Program-made: the position numbers and the translations under genes
Shown here: one piece after another, positions 1 to 7,307 of the stretch
How positions within the stretch are numbered: the stretch's first letter is position 1
Layout: each line of letters begins with the position of its first letter
Source of the DNA: JAGOME01 sp039812375
GTDB taxonomy: Bacteria > Actinomycetota > Actinomycetes > Actinomycetales > Dermatophilaceae
Assembly: GCA_039812375.1 (NCBI GenBank)
Contig: JBDIAO010000088.1
Span: forward strand, 1-10,957
DNA length: 10,957 nt
Direction: 5' to 3'
Notes under the pieces: model-generated
What the model was told of the DNA's origin: nothing
The model's database searches: none
Seen by the model: only the letters and a program-made list of their open reading frames with translations

Positions 1-97
1 TGCGGGACGCTCCGGCGACCTGCCCATTCATAAGCAAACCTTTGCTTTCTACCAATCATTGATAAGCGACGAGAATGTTACATAGGGGAGGTCGCTG
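1..97. other. Gene-free left margin, outside the presumed element end
   Basis: No convincing coding region is seen here. The stretch is more A+T-rich than anything to its right, especially about 25-85. It contains a small palindrome at 32-47 (AAGCAAA and TTTGCTT around CC), which could be an operator or a fold-back but has no other support. A 7-bp inverted pair, GCGACCT at 15-21 and AGGTCGC at 89-95, brackets the AT-rich part. If the repeats at 98-185 are a transposon end, this is flanking DNA or part of a neighbouring element. Confidence 0.4.
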
Positions 98-185
98 CGC
101 AAGATTGGCTGCATCTCGACAACAAGATTGAGTGCATCTCGACAGCATCTCGACAACATCATGTCGAGATGCAGCCAATCTTGCG
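98..185. repeat. 24-bp perfect inverted repeat with nested direct repeats; candidate transposon end
   Basis: Positions 98-121 and 162-185 are exact reverse complements over 24 bp, separated by 40 bp. The left arm ends in TCGACA and the right arm starts TGTCGA. The core GCATCTCGACA occurs directly at 111-121, 134-144 and 145-155, and inverted at 162-172. Segments 100-122 and 123-145 form a tandem 23-bp repeat differing at only three positions. Mu/Tn7/Tn5053-family elements typically end in TGT...ACA and carry several roughly 20-bp transposase-binding sites per end, so this resembles such an end, beyond the cargo of a TniQ-type element. As RNA it would be a 24-bp hairpin with a large loop and no U-run after it on the minus strand, so a terminator role for the cargo operon is possible but not canonical. 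Confidence 0.6.
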
Positions 186-265
186 TGATCACGTGCCTGG
201 TAGTTTGCACGAATTAGCCAGAAAGACGCATTTGTGCAACGTGCGAGACAGCCACAAGATGCTCT
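186..265. other. Short non-coding stretch between repeat and end of the large membrane gene
   Basis: Eighty bases separate the inverted repeat from the TAG stop of the 1159-aa gene (stop at 266-268). A weak fold-back, TTGCAC at 205-210 with GTGCAA at 234-239, lies here but has only six pairs and no U-run. AGCCA at 215-219 recalls part of the repeat arm, too short to count as another binding site. I see no gene. Confidence 0.35.
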
Positions 266-3200
266 CTATCCCAGCGAGGCTCGGACGAAGACCAGCGTGT
301 TGCGGGTCGCAGCCAGCACATCCCCAGCCCTCGTGACGGCCATCGTCGCTGGATGCCGGAGCAGATACACGTTGCGATGAATCCGGCCCGTGGGGCGTAA
401 GGTCGTCACCATCTCGACACCCCCAATCGCAAGAATAGATCCGTTGCTGGCGAATACGGGTTGTTCACTTCGAGTGGCAATCCGATCGCCGCGCCGAGGA
501 CCCGCAACGGCCTCAAGGATGTGCTCGCTCGGGTGGTAAGCCCACAGGTCGCCCGCCGCTGCCGTGATTGCAGTCGAAGGCGACGTGGTGACGATCGTGC
601 CCGCCGGGTGGAGATGATCAGCCTCGAACACGACAATGGTGTTCTCGCTGGCGAGTGCCACCGCGACTTTGTTGCCAGAGACGGCAACAGCCCAGGGAAT
701 GCCGTCCACCTTGCCCTCGTCAAGTGTCTTACCGGTTGCGCGGTCGATGACAAGGACTCGTCGTTCGGACGGGAGGGCGACATACAGCCGGGTCCCACTA
801 CCGACAACATGCCTCACGCCCGGGAGGTCGTCGCGCTTCCAGGTGACGGAGGAGCTTCCAGGGGAGAGGCCCTGCATGGTGCCATCCACATCGTTGGTGG
901 CGATGAGCCAGCCGTTGTCTGCCGTCAAATAGTCCGCAGTGTCGATCCTCGCGACGGGGCGCCCTTCGAGCTCGGGGTGGCTGTCATCGCCTGTTACATT
1001 GATTCTGTAGACGCTGCCGCCGTTGAGAATTGCATACATGTCACCAGTTCCCGGGTCCGCCGCGACGTCGAAAACGGCTGCCGAGCCAAGGTCGAGGAAG
1101 GCGCTGGTCTTTGCGTCCTCGCCTGTGAAGAAGACAGACGGCAGCGTCGCTGCTCCTGTTACGTTGAGGAGCGCGACCAGAAGCCACGGTCGACGCCACC
1201 ACGTCTTGGTCTTCGGCGCCTTTCCGATTGGATGGATCTGAGCGCACGGGCCCCTGGTCTTCGGCTCGGCAGCGAGGGAGGGGGATTCCCATGCCCAACC
1301 CAGAATCCTCAGGCGCATGATCTCCAGTGCGATATCGTAGGCAAAATCCTCCTGCGCCCTCGCGCGTATCACTTCGGGTGCGTTGCCCTTAGCGGAAACG
1401 CGGACGGTAAGCGCCCAGCCGTGAGAGGGCTGAACATCAAGGTCGGCCCAGTTGAGCTCAAGAAGTTCAGCTAGTACGGCGAGACGTTTGATGTGCTCGC
1501 CGCGCTTAGTTGGGGGGAGCACGAACACCGTCTTGCCCAAGTATCCCAACTCCGCGATTCGCTCGATCTCCCACGCCAAGGAGTCGGACCGGCCAAGCGT
1601 GATGCAAATAAGCGATGCCTCACCCATCAGATCGTTGACCTTATACTGCCACTCCTCGTTGGTGAACTGACGACGTACTGCGCCGAGTGGAGGAGGCAAC
1701 CTCTGGCCGACCTGCCCAACGGCCTCGACCGGTCCCTGGACGGCTAGTGCTGCGGCAATAACTTCCTCGAAGCGCTCCCAGCGGCGCAGGCTCAAGCGGT
1801 CGATAAGTGACCTTCGCTGATTGCCTCGCGACCGGACCTTGATTGGGTCGTCCACGAACGAGCGGAGAAGAAGGATTGGTGGTCGCCTATCCAGTAACTC
1901 CCTAGTGCGCAGGGCGCGCATGGCAAAACGACGCATGAGCGCCATCGGCGCCAACGCGGCGACGATCAATGGAATAGAAGCAATCCGTAAGGCCGCAGAG
2001 AACCTCTGCTGCGCAAAGTCCGACACTCCGCGCGTGCCCAACGCACTGGTTGCCACTCCAAGGGACATCATCAGGTAGGCAGCCACCAAGGTGACGAGAC
2101 TCAGCGCGATTCCAGCAACCCATAGCATGCGACGACCACCCGCGAAGGCACCCAATCCTCGAGTCCTCCGTTTATGAAGGAGTCGTGGCACCATGCCGAC
2201 GAAGAGGACGGCGACCAGCGCCACGGCAAGATCCATAGGCCCGGCCAGTGCCCAACCGACACGATCCGCAACACTGCTCACAAAGCCCCACCAGCGTTCA
2301 GAGTCCCAAAGTGTTCGGAGCGCCCAGACGGCAACGAGCGTTTGTAGGCACGCGCCCAGTGCTGAACTCCATAGCCGGGCTCGCACGACTGAGTCGATGT
2401 CCCAGCTGGAATGCGAGGTCGTTGTGAAACGTCGCAGGAGGATCGACCAGCGGACGCGTTGCCAGAACGCTCGGTCCATCAGCAGGGTTGGAAGCAACCA
2501 GATGATGGGGATCAGCGCGACAACCGAAAGCCACGCTTTACGGGTCTGTGCGGTGACATAAGGAGTGCTGAAGGTCGCCTTGAGCTCCCCTGCCGGCCTA
2601 GGTGCGGGGAGTGCGCCGCTGACCGCGGCGACAATCGCGGATGCTTGGTCGTTGAGGTTAGGGATCAGAGCTGGTTCGAACGTCGAGATGCTGACCAGAA
2701 TCTGCGTTTGCCCCACTCTCTCGAGCGAGCAGAAGGATGCGAACTTGTCAGTTCTTGTCACGTAACCCGAACGCCTGACAACTTCCGAACTGGCCCGCGT
2801 GCCTGCAGGCACGCAGTCGTTGACGAAGCGCGTGACGGTGTCGGTCTTGGTGTAATCCACAAGCGTGGAGGCGAGTTCGACGTCTACGTCAGTCCTGCTA
2901 TCAGTTGCTGCCCAATGGCCTGCCCACGCGCTGTCGATCACTTCGTGGCGAAGATCCCAGGCGCTCGGCAGAGTCGAGTCGAAAACCCGACTCTCGGGCA
3001 GGCCGTCGTGATCGCGCACGAGTTCGACACCAACCAGCTTGTCCATCGAGTCGGTGCTCGGGATGGCACTAGCGATAGTCGCACGTTGGATCGGCGGCAA
3101 AAGGTCGTCCTTAGCCACGAACTGCCAGGCGGGCGCCGAGGTCAGACTGAACCAGACACCGAAGGCCGCAACGACCGTCAAGATCCGTAGAAACCCCGCC

Positions 3201-3745
3201 GAGAGCACAGGCGTAACCTCGGCAAGGGATTCAAAGGCCTCACGATCGCTCAGCTCAGGCGGCTCATCCAGGTGGCGCGGGGGCACGGTGTCGAGTTGTT
3301 CAAGACCGTTGAGGCGAAAGCCGAGGACGTCGTCCTGGATGTCGCTTAGAAGTTGCTCGTGGTCCATCCCTACGAAGGCGCGCGCGGCCGCCGAGCTGGG
3401 ATCCCACACCATCGCCAGGGCCAACGCTCCGAGCGGCAAGGGGATAAGGTCGTAAGCCTCGCCGATACGACGGGCTCTAGACAGCGCTGCGGCTGCCTCA
3501 TCTGTGAGCGACACTCCCTCCCACGTGTCAATAGAGTGGAGATTCGGGTCGCTCCCGTGGCCGTCAATAAGGAAGCGTGCCCAAGCACCTGCGGAGTCGC
3601 ACGCCTCTATGGCCAACAGCAAGTCGAGTGTTGAGAGGGGCTCGTTCGGCCGGAGGCGAGCAACCGCAAGGCGAAGGGCACTGGCTGCCGCCTCAGTAAG
3701 ATGCACTGCTGCGAGTGGCTCACCCACGGTCGCCCCGGTCACCAC
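266..3745 (-). CDS. Large membrane protein: Clp-N-like repeats, TIR-like domain, beta-propeller
   Basis: A 1159-aa protein with no single family name that I recognise. Residues about 16-60 and 79-142 look like tandem Clp-N repeats (ALRLAVARL, AAALSRARRIGEAYDL, SSAARAFVG). Predicted membrane spans lie near 185-204, 404-423, 459-479, 503-522, 540-563, 587-606 and 853-873. With the N terminus inside, this places 205-403 (with C311 and C339, a possible disulphide) outside, 607-850 inside and 875-1159 outside. The inner part contains a TIR-like or related Rossmannoid domain at 620-765: RPPILLLRSF, RFEEVIAA, GPVEAVG, WQYKVNDL, then SDSLAWEIE with W725-E726. The C-terminal region resembles a YncE/NHL-type beta-propeller (for example LYVALPSERRVLVIDRATGK). 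The start is GTG at 3745; an in-frame TGA lies 15 nt upstream, so it cannot begin much earlier, and GTG at 3742 is the alternative. It follows the RyR-like gene by 121 bp. A signalling or envelope-sensing defence role is inference. Confidence 0.85.
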   Translation of the reverse strand: MVTGATVGEPLAAVHLTEAAASALRLAVARLRPNEPLSTLDLLLAIEACDSAGAWARFLIDGHGSDPNLHSIDTWEGVSLTDEAAAALSRARRIGEAYDLIPLPLGALALAMVWDPSSAAARAFVGMDHEQLLSDIQDDVLGFRLNGLEQLDTVPPRHLDEPPELSDREAFESLAEVTPVLSAGFLRILTVVAAFGVWFSLTSAPAWQFVAKDDLLPPIQRATIASAIPSTDSMDKLVGVELVRDHDGLPESRVFDSTLPSAWDLRHEVIDSAWAGHWAATDSRTDVDVELASTLVDYTKTDTVTRFVNDCVPAGTRASSEVVRRSGYVTRTDKFASFCSLERVGQTQILVSISTFEPALIPNLNDQASAIVAAVSGALPAPRPAGELKATFSTPYVTAQTRKAWLSVVALIPIIWLLPTLLMDRAFWQRVRWSILLRRFTTTSHSSWDIDSVVRARLWSSALGACLQTLVAVWALRTLWDSERWWGFVSSVADRVGWALAGPMDLAVALVAVLFVGMVPRLLHKRRTRGLGAFAGGRRMLWVAGIALSLVTLVAAYLMMSLGVATSALGTRGVSDFAQQRFSAALRIASIPLIVAALAPMALMRRFAMRALRTRELLDRRPPILLLRSFVDDPIKVRSRGNQRRSLIDRLSLRRWERFEEVIAAALAVQGPVEAVGQVGQRLPPPLGAVRRQFTNEEWQYKVNDLMGEASLICITLGRSDSLAWEIERIAELGYLGKTVFVLPPTKRGEHIKRLAVLAELLELNWADLDVQPSHGWALTVRVSAKGNAPEVIRARAQEDFAYDIALEIMRLRILGWAWESPSLAAEPKTRGPCAQIHPIGKAPKTKTWWRRPWLLVALLNVTGAATLPSVFFTGEDAKTSAFLDLGSAAVFDVAADPGTGDMYAILNGGSVYRINVTGDDSHPELEGRPVARIDTADYLTADNGWLIATNDVDGTMQGLSPGSSSVTWKRDDLPGVRHVVGSGTRLYVALPSERRVLVIDRATGKTLDEGKVDGIPWAVAVSGNKVAVALASENTIVVFEADHLHPAGTIVTTSPSTAITAAAGDLWAYHPSEHILEAVAGPRRGDRIATRSEQPVFASNGSILAIGGVEMVTTLRPTGRIHRNVYLLRHPATMAVTRAGDVLAATRNTLVFVRASLG

Positions 3746-3866
3746 GCTGGTGCATGTCCCTCACCTCGCCGGAGCGTGGAAAGATCTGGGGCCTAGGAGC
3801 AGCGGCAGGACGTTCGGCGACACCCTGTGGCCAGCGTCGTTCACGAACCTCCCCGTTTTCACAGGT
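3746..3866. other. 121-bp spacer between the RyR-like gene and the large membrane gene
   Basis: On the minus strand this spacer carries a purine-rich GGTGAGGG about 12 nt before the GTG at 3745, a distant but usable ribosome site. I see no convincing -35/-10 pair and no hairpin with a U-run, so the sequence does not decide whether the large gene is co-transcribed with the TIR-caspase genes. It is the only gap of this size within the cargo block. Confidence 0.4.
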
Positions 3867-4160
3867 CTAGGACTGCTCAATCAGGGCTTCTTCGATGAGG
3901 GGGAGGTAACGCTCAACTTGTTCCCTGTCGCTGGCCTTCTCGGCCTCCGACAGATCTTCGTACGTGGCGTTCATCTGATGGGTCCATCGTTCAACCAACT
4001 CTGCCGGGATCGTGAGTGAACCGTGGGGCCCGATCTCGCATTGCTCATGTAAGTAACGCTGCCAGTGGGACCACCGCTCATGCTCAACTGCCGCAAGCTT
4101 CTCAAGGAAAGCCGGATCTCTTAGGCGCCTCGGCGGCTCCACACCATCAGCCGCGCCCAT
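3867..4160 (-). CDS. 97-aa RyR-like domain protein, coupled to the caspase gene
   Basis: A short soluble protein. The core EHERW at 26-30, an arginine at 35, a glycine at 44, W59, then YEDLSEAEK and SDREQVERYL at about 67-85 fit the spacing of the RyR domain (His/Trp-rich start, later a 'LSE-EK--DR' segment). Such roughly 100-aa RyR-like proteins are known from bacteria and phages, and RyR domains have been proposed to take part in nucleotide-signalling conflict systems. The reading frame is open further upstream (to 4247), but ATG at 4160 is chosen because it forms a TAATG junction with the caspase stop and the domain begins soon after. This tight coupling suggests co-production with the protease. 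Possible roles are ligand sensing, inhibition of the protease or phage recognition; none is shown by the sequence. Confidence 0.75.
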   Translation of the reverse strand: MGAADGVEPPRRLRDPAFLEKLAAVEHERWSHWQRYLHEQCEIGPHGSLTIPAELVERWTHQMNATYEDLSEAEKASDREQVERYLPLIEEALIEQS

Positions 4161-5146
4161 TAGATTAGACCCCCAGCTACGAGGTTCCAGTAATGCTGGC
4201 CCAAGACGGTGAGTTTGCACGACCTGCTCTCCATGGCTGCGTGCCACATGTGCCGTGCATTGGTTGGGCGGACGAGGTTGACCCTCGCATAGTTTTGGAG
4301 CACTCGAAAAACCTCGATCTTGACAGGGTCAGGGTCAGGGATGCCCGGGTCTGCCAGTTGATCAGTGGAGCGTTCAGGTTCGAAGGAGGGGTCGAGCGGG
4401 AACTCGTAACTCGACTCAGGAAAGATCCTCGGCAGGGCATGGAGGTCAGTAAGAGCAATGGGTGGCTCTGCCCGTCGAAGTGAGACAAAGGTCTTCACGT
4501 TAGTCTTGAACACCGGGCGTTGCGCCCAGGACCCGAGGGACTGATCGATATGGGCGTAAACACTTCCCGGAGTGATGTCTCCAACTAGGTTTGCAGCCCC
4601 TCCGTTTAGCGCGTCGACCAAGAGTCCAGTAAAAAGGCCGCTGCCGTTGCTCTCCAATGCGTACTGGTCCGGCGTAGAGGCTGTCAGAATGGTAAGGCCA
4701 TTCGAGATCTCAGCAAGGTTTGTCGCGATGGCGTTATTCCCAGCGGCTCCACTATGGCAACTGTCGAGGATGATTATCTTGTTCGCTGCTGGGGACGTGT
4801 TAGCCATCGTCAACACTTCATTGAGCGCGAGCCCGTCATCGCCATCCTCCGAATCACTGGTGCACAGAAAGCCGCCAGTGTCGTCGATATAGCCGTGGCC
4901 GGAGAAATAGAAAAGGGCGATCTCCGCGTCATCGGCGAAGACCTCACGGACGGAATCCTTGAGATCCTTCCTGGAGACCTGCTGGCCCGGTCCTGTGGCC
5001 ACCTTGAGATTCGGCGTGGTGAAGTTTAGAGTTCCATCGGAATGGCGCTCGAGAACTGTCTTCACTGAATAAGCGTCATTAACGCAGCCATTGAGTCCTC
5101 TGATGTGTGCGTAATGGTCGATCCCGACGATGAGGGCCTTGCGCAT
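4160..5146 (-). CDS. Caspase-like (C14 family) protease, TIR-caspase (type IV Thoeris-like) effector
   Basis: A 328-aa protein with a clear caspase fold at 1-225: start strand KALIVGID (3-10), NDA at 23-25, catalytic His84 in FYFSGHG and catalytic Cys130 in ILDSCHSG, then LTILTAST near 151-157. The C-terminal part (about 235-328) is separate; it holds HMWHAAMESRSCKLT and ends with a hydrophobic LGQHYWNLVAGGLI, a conserved-looking tail that may be the ligand-binding or regulatory module (inference). In type IV Thoeris a partner TIR protein makes N7-cADPR, which switches on a caspase-like protease that degrades cell proteins and stops phage growth. The TIR gene lies 29 bp upstream here. The start is ATG at 5146; no strong Shine-Dalgarno is visible before it, so translation may depend on the upstream gene. 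The stop TAA shares one base with the ATG of the RyR-like gene. Confidence 0.9.
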   Translation of the reverse strand: MRKALIVGIDHYAHIRGLNGCVNDAYSVKTVLERHSDGTLNFTTPNLKVATGPGQQVSRKDLKDSVREVFADDAEIALFYFSGHGYIDDTGGFLCTSDSEDGDDGLALNEVLTMANTSPAANKIIILDSCHSGAAGNNAIATNLAEISNGLTILTASTPDQYALESNGSGLFTGLLVDALNGGAANLVGDITPGSVYAHIDQSLGSWAQRPVFKTNVKTFVSLRRAEPPIALTDLHALPRIFPESSYEFPLDPSFEPERSTDQLADPGIPDPDPVKIEVFRVLQNYARVNLVRPTNARHMWHAAMESRSCKLTVLGQHYWNLVAGGLI

Positions 5147-5175
5147 TTAGGTAACCGGAGCCCAGTTAAGGTGGG

Positions 5176-5550
5176 TCAGAGTGAGTCGATGAAGTCGGCG
5201 ATGTTCGCGTCGCTCCAGACCACGGTGGCGACGCCATTGATGGCCGTGCGGTCGTTCGTGTACGCCCAGATGCCCCGAATGGGCTTCCCCTCTTCTCTGG
5301 CGCACTGAATCTCCCATTCTTGACCACTGGAGGTGAGCGAGTTCTTACTGACCAGCACGATCACCCCATTAGAACGCTTGATCCGAGTCTGGACGCGCTC
5401 CTTCCACTCGGAGTCATAGGGCTGTTTCACCGACATGTCGATGAACTCATACGGGGCTCGGGGATGGAGGGTCTGTCCCTTCAAGAAGTCCCTTTGTCGC
5501 TCATCCTCGATGGCGAAGGCCACAAACACGGTCTTCTTCTGCTCCGACAT
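5176..5550 (-). CDS. TIR-like protein of the ThsB/MTH538 type, partner of the caspase
   Basis: A small soluble protein of 124 aa. VFVAFAIEDE at 8-17 is the first strand and loop of a TIR-like fold, D38 and W49 follow, and GVIVLVSKNSLTS (62-74) leads to GQEWEIQCAREEGKPIRGIW, where W79-E80-I81 is the usual place of the catalytic glutamate in ThsB-like proteins. This family is the phage-sensing, NAD-using enzyme of Thoeris systems, making cyclic ADP-ribose isomers as alarm signals. Next to a caspase gene the expected product is the N7 isomer of the type IV system, but the sequence does not prove the product. It is short for a TIR enzyme, with no extra sensor domain visible. The ATG at 5550 has a good ribosome site five bases upstream. 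It is the first cargo gene after the transposition operon. Confidence 0.88.
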   Translation of the reverse strand: MSEQKKTVFVAFAIEDERQRDFLKGQTLHPRAPYEFIDMSVKQPYDSEWKERVQTRIKRSNGVIVLVSKNSLTSSGQEWEIQCAREEGKPIRGIWAYTNDRTAINGVATVVWSDANIADFIDSL

Positions 5551-5555
5551 GGCAT

Positions 5556-5562
5556 CTCCTCT
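5556..5562 (-). promoter_or_regulatory. Ribosome binding site of the TIR-like gene
   Basis: On the minus strand this reads AGAGGAG, five bases before the ATG at 5550. It is the best Shine-Dalgarno match in the cargo block and fixes the start of the TIR-like protein; the in-between ATG at 5555 is in another frame. Confidence 0.7.
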
Positions 5563-5651
5563 GCAGTGGCGTTGCGGGTGGCCGCGAATCCCCTGAGCCT
5601 ACCGGGGAACCACTTCTGCCGCTGCTGATCGGGGTGCATAGGGCCGTGCAT
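5563..5651. other. Spacer between transposition operon and cargo; possible cargo promoter
   Basis: This short gap separates the TAG of the 551-aa TniQ gene (5652) from the TIR-like gene. On the minus strand TAGGCT (5601-5596) fits an actinobacterial -10 pattern (TANNNT) and would start RNA about 40 bases before the TIR ATG, but no good -35 is seen. A weak CCCC/GGGG pair (about 5590-5607) could fold but has no U-run. A direct GTGCAT pair lies at about 5635-5650. Whether the cargo has its own promoter is unresolved. Confidence 0.3.
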
Positions 5652-7307
5652 CTAGGCTCGCTTGTGGAGGGCGTAGGCGAGTTCGAACTGCTGTCGGGCG
5701 TCGAGGGAGTCGGCGAACTTGCGGTATTGGGCGCGGTTTGCGGCTGTGGGCGTCTTGCCGCGCCAGGGGGGTGAGAGGTCCTGGTGGGCGTGCGCGACGT
5801 GGACCCATTGCCACGTGATGGCGTAAGGATGGCTGCTATCGCGGGTTGTCGGGCGGCAGTGGCGCCTCCACTCTTCGAACCAGCGCCAGGAGTTGAGGCG
5901 GCGCTCGACTTTAGCTTCGGTAGCTCGGTAGTCGCGGCGGCGCGTGTCCTCGAGGGCCCGGACGATCCTCGCCTGCCACTCGTCGGCGGAGACGAGCATG
6001 GTCGCCGAGCAGGCGCGGGCGCAGCGCACGCCCATCGAGCCGGGCATGTTGAGGGCTTCGGCGGCGGCGGCCCAGGACGTCACGTCCAGGTGGAGCCGGG
6101 CCAGCGACAGGGACGCGAACAACCGGACTGTCGCTTCGCTGGAGTCGAACGCGCCTTGCAGGTGCTCGACGTATTGGGCGTGGGGGATGACTTGGGGGAT
6201 GACGCGCAGGTTGATCGGCATACGCGCTCCATCGGGTCTGGGCGTGTCGAAGTGGTGGGACATGCGTCGGTGCGGGGCGCGGGCTGCCAACACGAGGCGG
6301 GTGAGGGTGGGGGTCATGACGGTGCGGTCGGCGAGCCACCCAAGTGGCCCGTCGTTGGTGGTGGGGGTGAGCTCGGTCCACGGGGTCAGCTGACCGGCGG
6401 CGGTGTCGACGTCGGCGGCGGACAGGATCGCGTCCGCGGTGGCTAGTGCTTCACCGCGCAGTCGGGCGTCATCGGGTGGCCGCAGACCCCAGCGTGGGCC
6501 GCGGGTTGAGGTGCGGTCTGCGGCGACGGCATCGAGGTCGTAGACCCAGGAGGCGAGCGTTCCGGAGCCGGGTTGGCTGGCGAGGTGCAGCAGCAGCGTG
6601 GTGAGGTGTCGCAGGTCGGCCAGGTACGTCGCGGGCTCTACCGGCTGCCCGAGAACGGTGACCGGTTCGCCGGCGAAGGCCGTGTCGATCCGGGCCTGAG
6701 TCGACAGGACAGCCGGTGAGGCTGCTGCGGCGGGGATGGTGGTGAGGTCGTGCTCGCACTGCTTGAGGGGTCCTTGGCCGAGCGGGTTCCCGCACACGAG
6801 TGCGGCGCCGACGCGGCGCAGGTGGGAGTGGCGCTGGTCCCGGAACGGTCGGCGACACGAGGGGCACCGAGTGACGAGCAGTGACTCGTGTCGGGTGCAG
6901 GTGGTGACGATGAAGAGTCGCCATGCCGTCCTCCATCTCCCGGTGTCGGCGAGGCATGTCGGGCAGATCTGGGTGCCGTGGGCGGGGGTCCAGCCGCGGG
7001 CGGCGACCCGCCGGTAGGAGTGCCGGTCGTCCGGGTCGAGACCGGTCAGGTCGAGGGCGGTTCCGTCGAACCGGGCGAGGGTCGCGGCATACACGCACTG
7101 TTCGTCAACCCGGGCAAGGCTTGCGAGGCGCGCGACGGTCTCCGGGGAAGGCGAGAGAGTCAGGTAACGGGCTCCGGCTCGGCCCCGACCGGTGGCGGCG
7201 AGGAGCTGGGCGGTGGTCAGGCCGTTGGCGTCGGCGAGGTGCTCGAGCCAGGACTCGATCGACTCCCCAGGCTCTGGTGTCACGGACACGGGTAGGGCGC
7301 TGGTCAC
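5652..7307 (-). CDS. tniQ: TniQ/TnsD-like transposon targeting protein (551 aa)
   Basis: TniQ proteins link the target site to the TnsC/TniB ATPase and so choose where a Tn7/Tn5053-like element inserts. The N terminus has the family signature: LPVSVTPEPGESIESWL (5-21) and LADANGL (24-30). A zinc-ribbon follows with C115-C118 (CPTC), C137 and H140 (CTRH) and C148-C151 (CPSC), and a further C172, C184 and H186 cluster. The middle and C-terminal parts (about 200-551) are long, helical and basic (RRYRATEAKVERRLNSWRWF-like, near 456-476), as expected for a DNA-binding TnsD-like arm. The GTG start at 7307 overlaps the stop of an upstream 44-aa reading frame (GTGA). It is the last gene of the transposition operon, next to the cargo. 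The size and full zinc site make it the better candidate for the attachment-site (TnsD-like) role; this is inference. Confidence 0.9.
   Translation of the reverse strand: MTSALPVSVTPEPGESIESWLEHLADANGLTTAQLLAATGRGRAGARYLTLSPSPETVARLASLARVDEQCVYAATLARFDGTALDLTGLDPDDRHSYRRVAARGWTPAHGTQICPTCLADTGRWRTAWRLFIVTTCTRHESLLVTRCPSCRRPFRDQRHSHLRRVGAALVCGNPLGQGPLKQCEHDLTTIPAAAASPAVLSTQARIDTAFAGEPVTVLGQPVEPATYLADLRHLTTLLLHLASQPGSGTLASWVYDLDAVAADRTSTRGPRWGLRPPDDARLRGEALATADAILSAADVDTAAGQLTPWTELTPTTNDGPLGWLADRTVMTPTLTRLVLAARAPHRRMSHHFDTPRPDGARMPINLRVIPQVIPHAQYVEHLQGAFDSSEATVRLFASLSLARLHLDVTSWAAAAEALNMPGSMGVRCARACSATMLVSADEWQARIVRALEDTRRRDYRATEAKVERRLNSWRWFEEWRRHCRPTTRDSSHPYAITWQWVHVAHAHQDLSPPWRGKTPTAANRAQYRKFADSLDARQQFELAYALHKRA

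Noticed and set aside
98..172. CRISPR array
   Set aside because: The repeats are adjacent or overlapping, with no regular spacers, and one copy is inverted. No cas gene is nearby.
98..185. Classical intrinsic terminator of the cargo operon
   Set aside because: The stem is strong, but the loop is 40 bases and no U-run follows on the minus strand. The extra direct copies fit iterated protein-binding sites better. A non-canonical terminator role is not excluded.
461..1474. Long plus-strand open frame (337 aa) opposite the large membrane gene
   Set aside because: It is low in recognisable structure and rich in Arg, Gly and Cys. It lies opposite a minus-strand gene with clear membrane spans and domains, so it is a shadow of that gene.
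3867..4247. Frameshift splitting one caspase-RyR fusion protein
   Set aside because: The two frames overlap, but the caspase ends in a complete hydrophobic tail and its TAA shares a base with a proper ATG, followed by the whole RyR-like domain. This is a normal coupled junction, so two genes are called.
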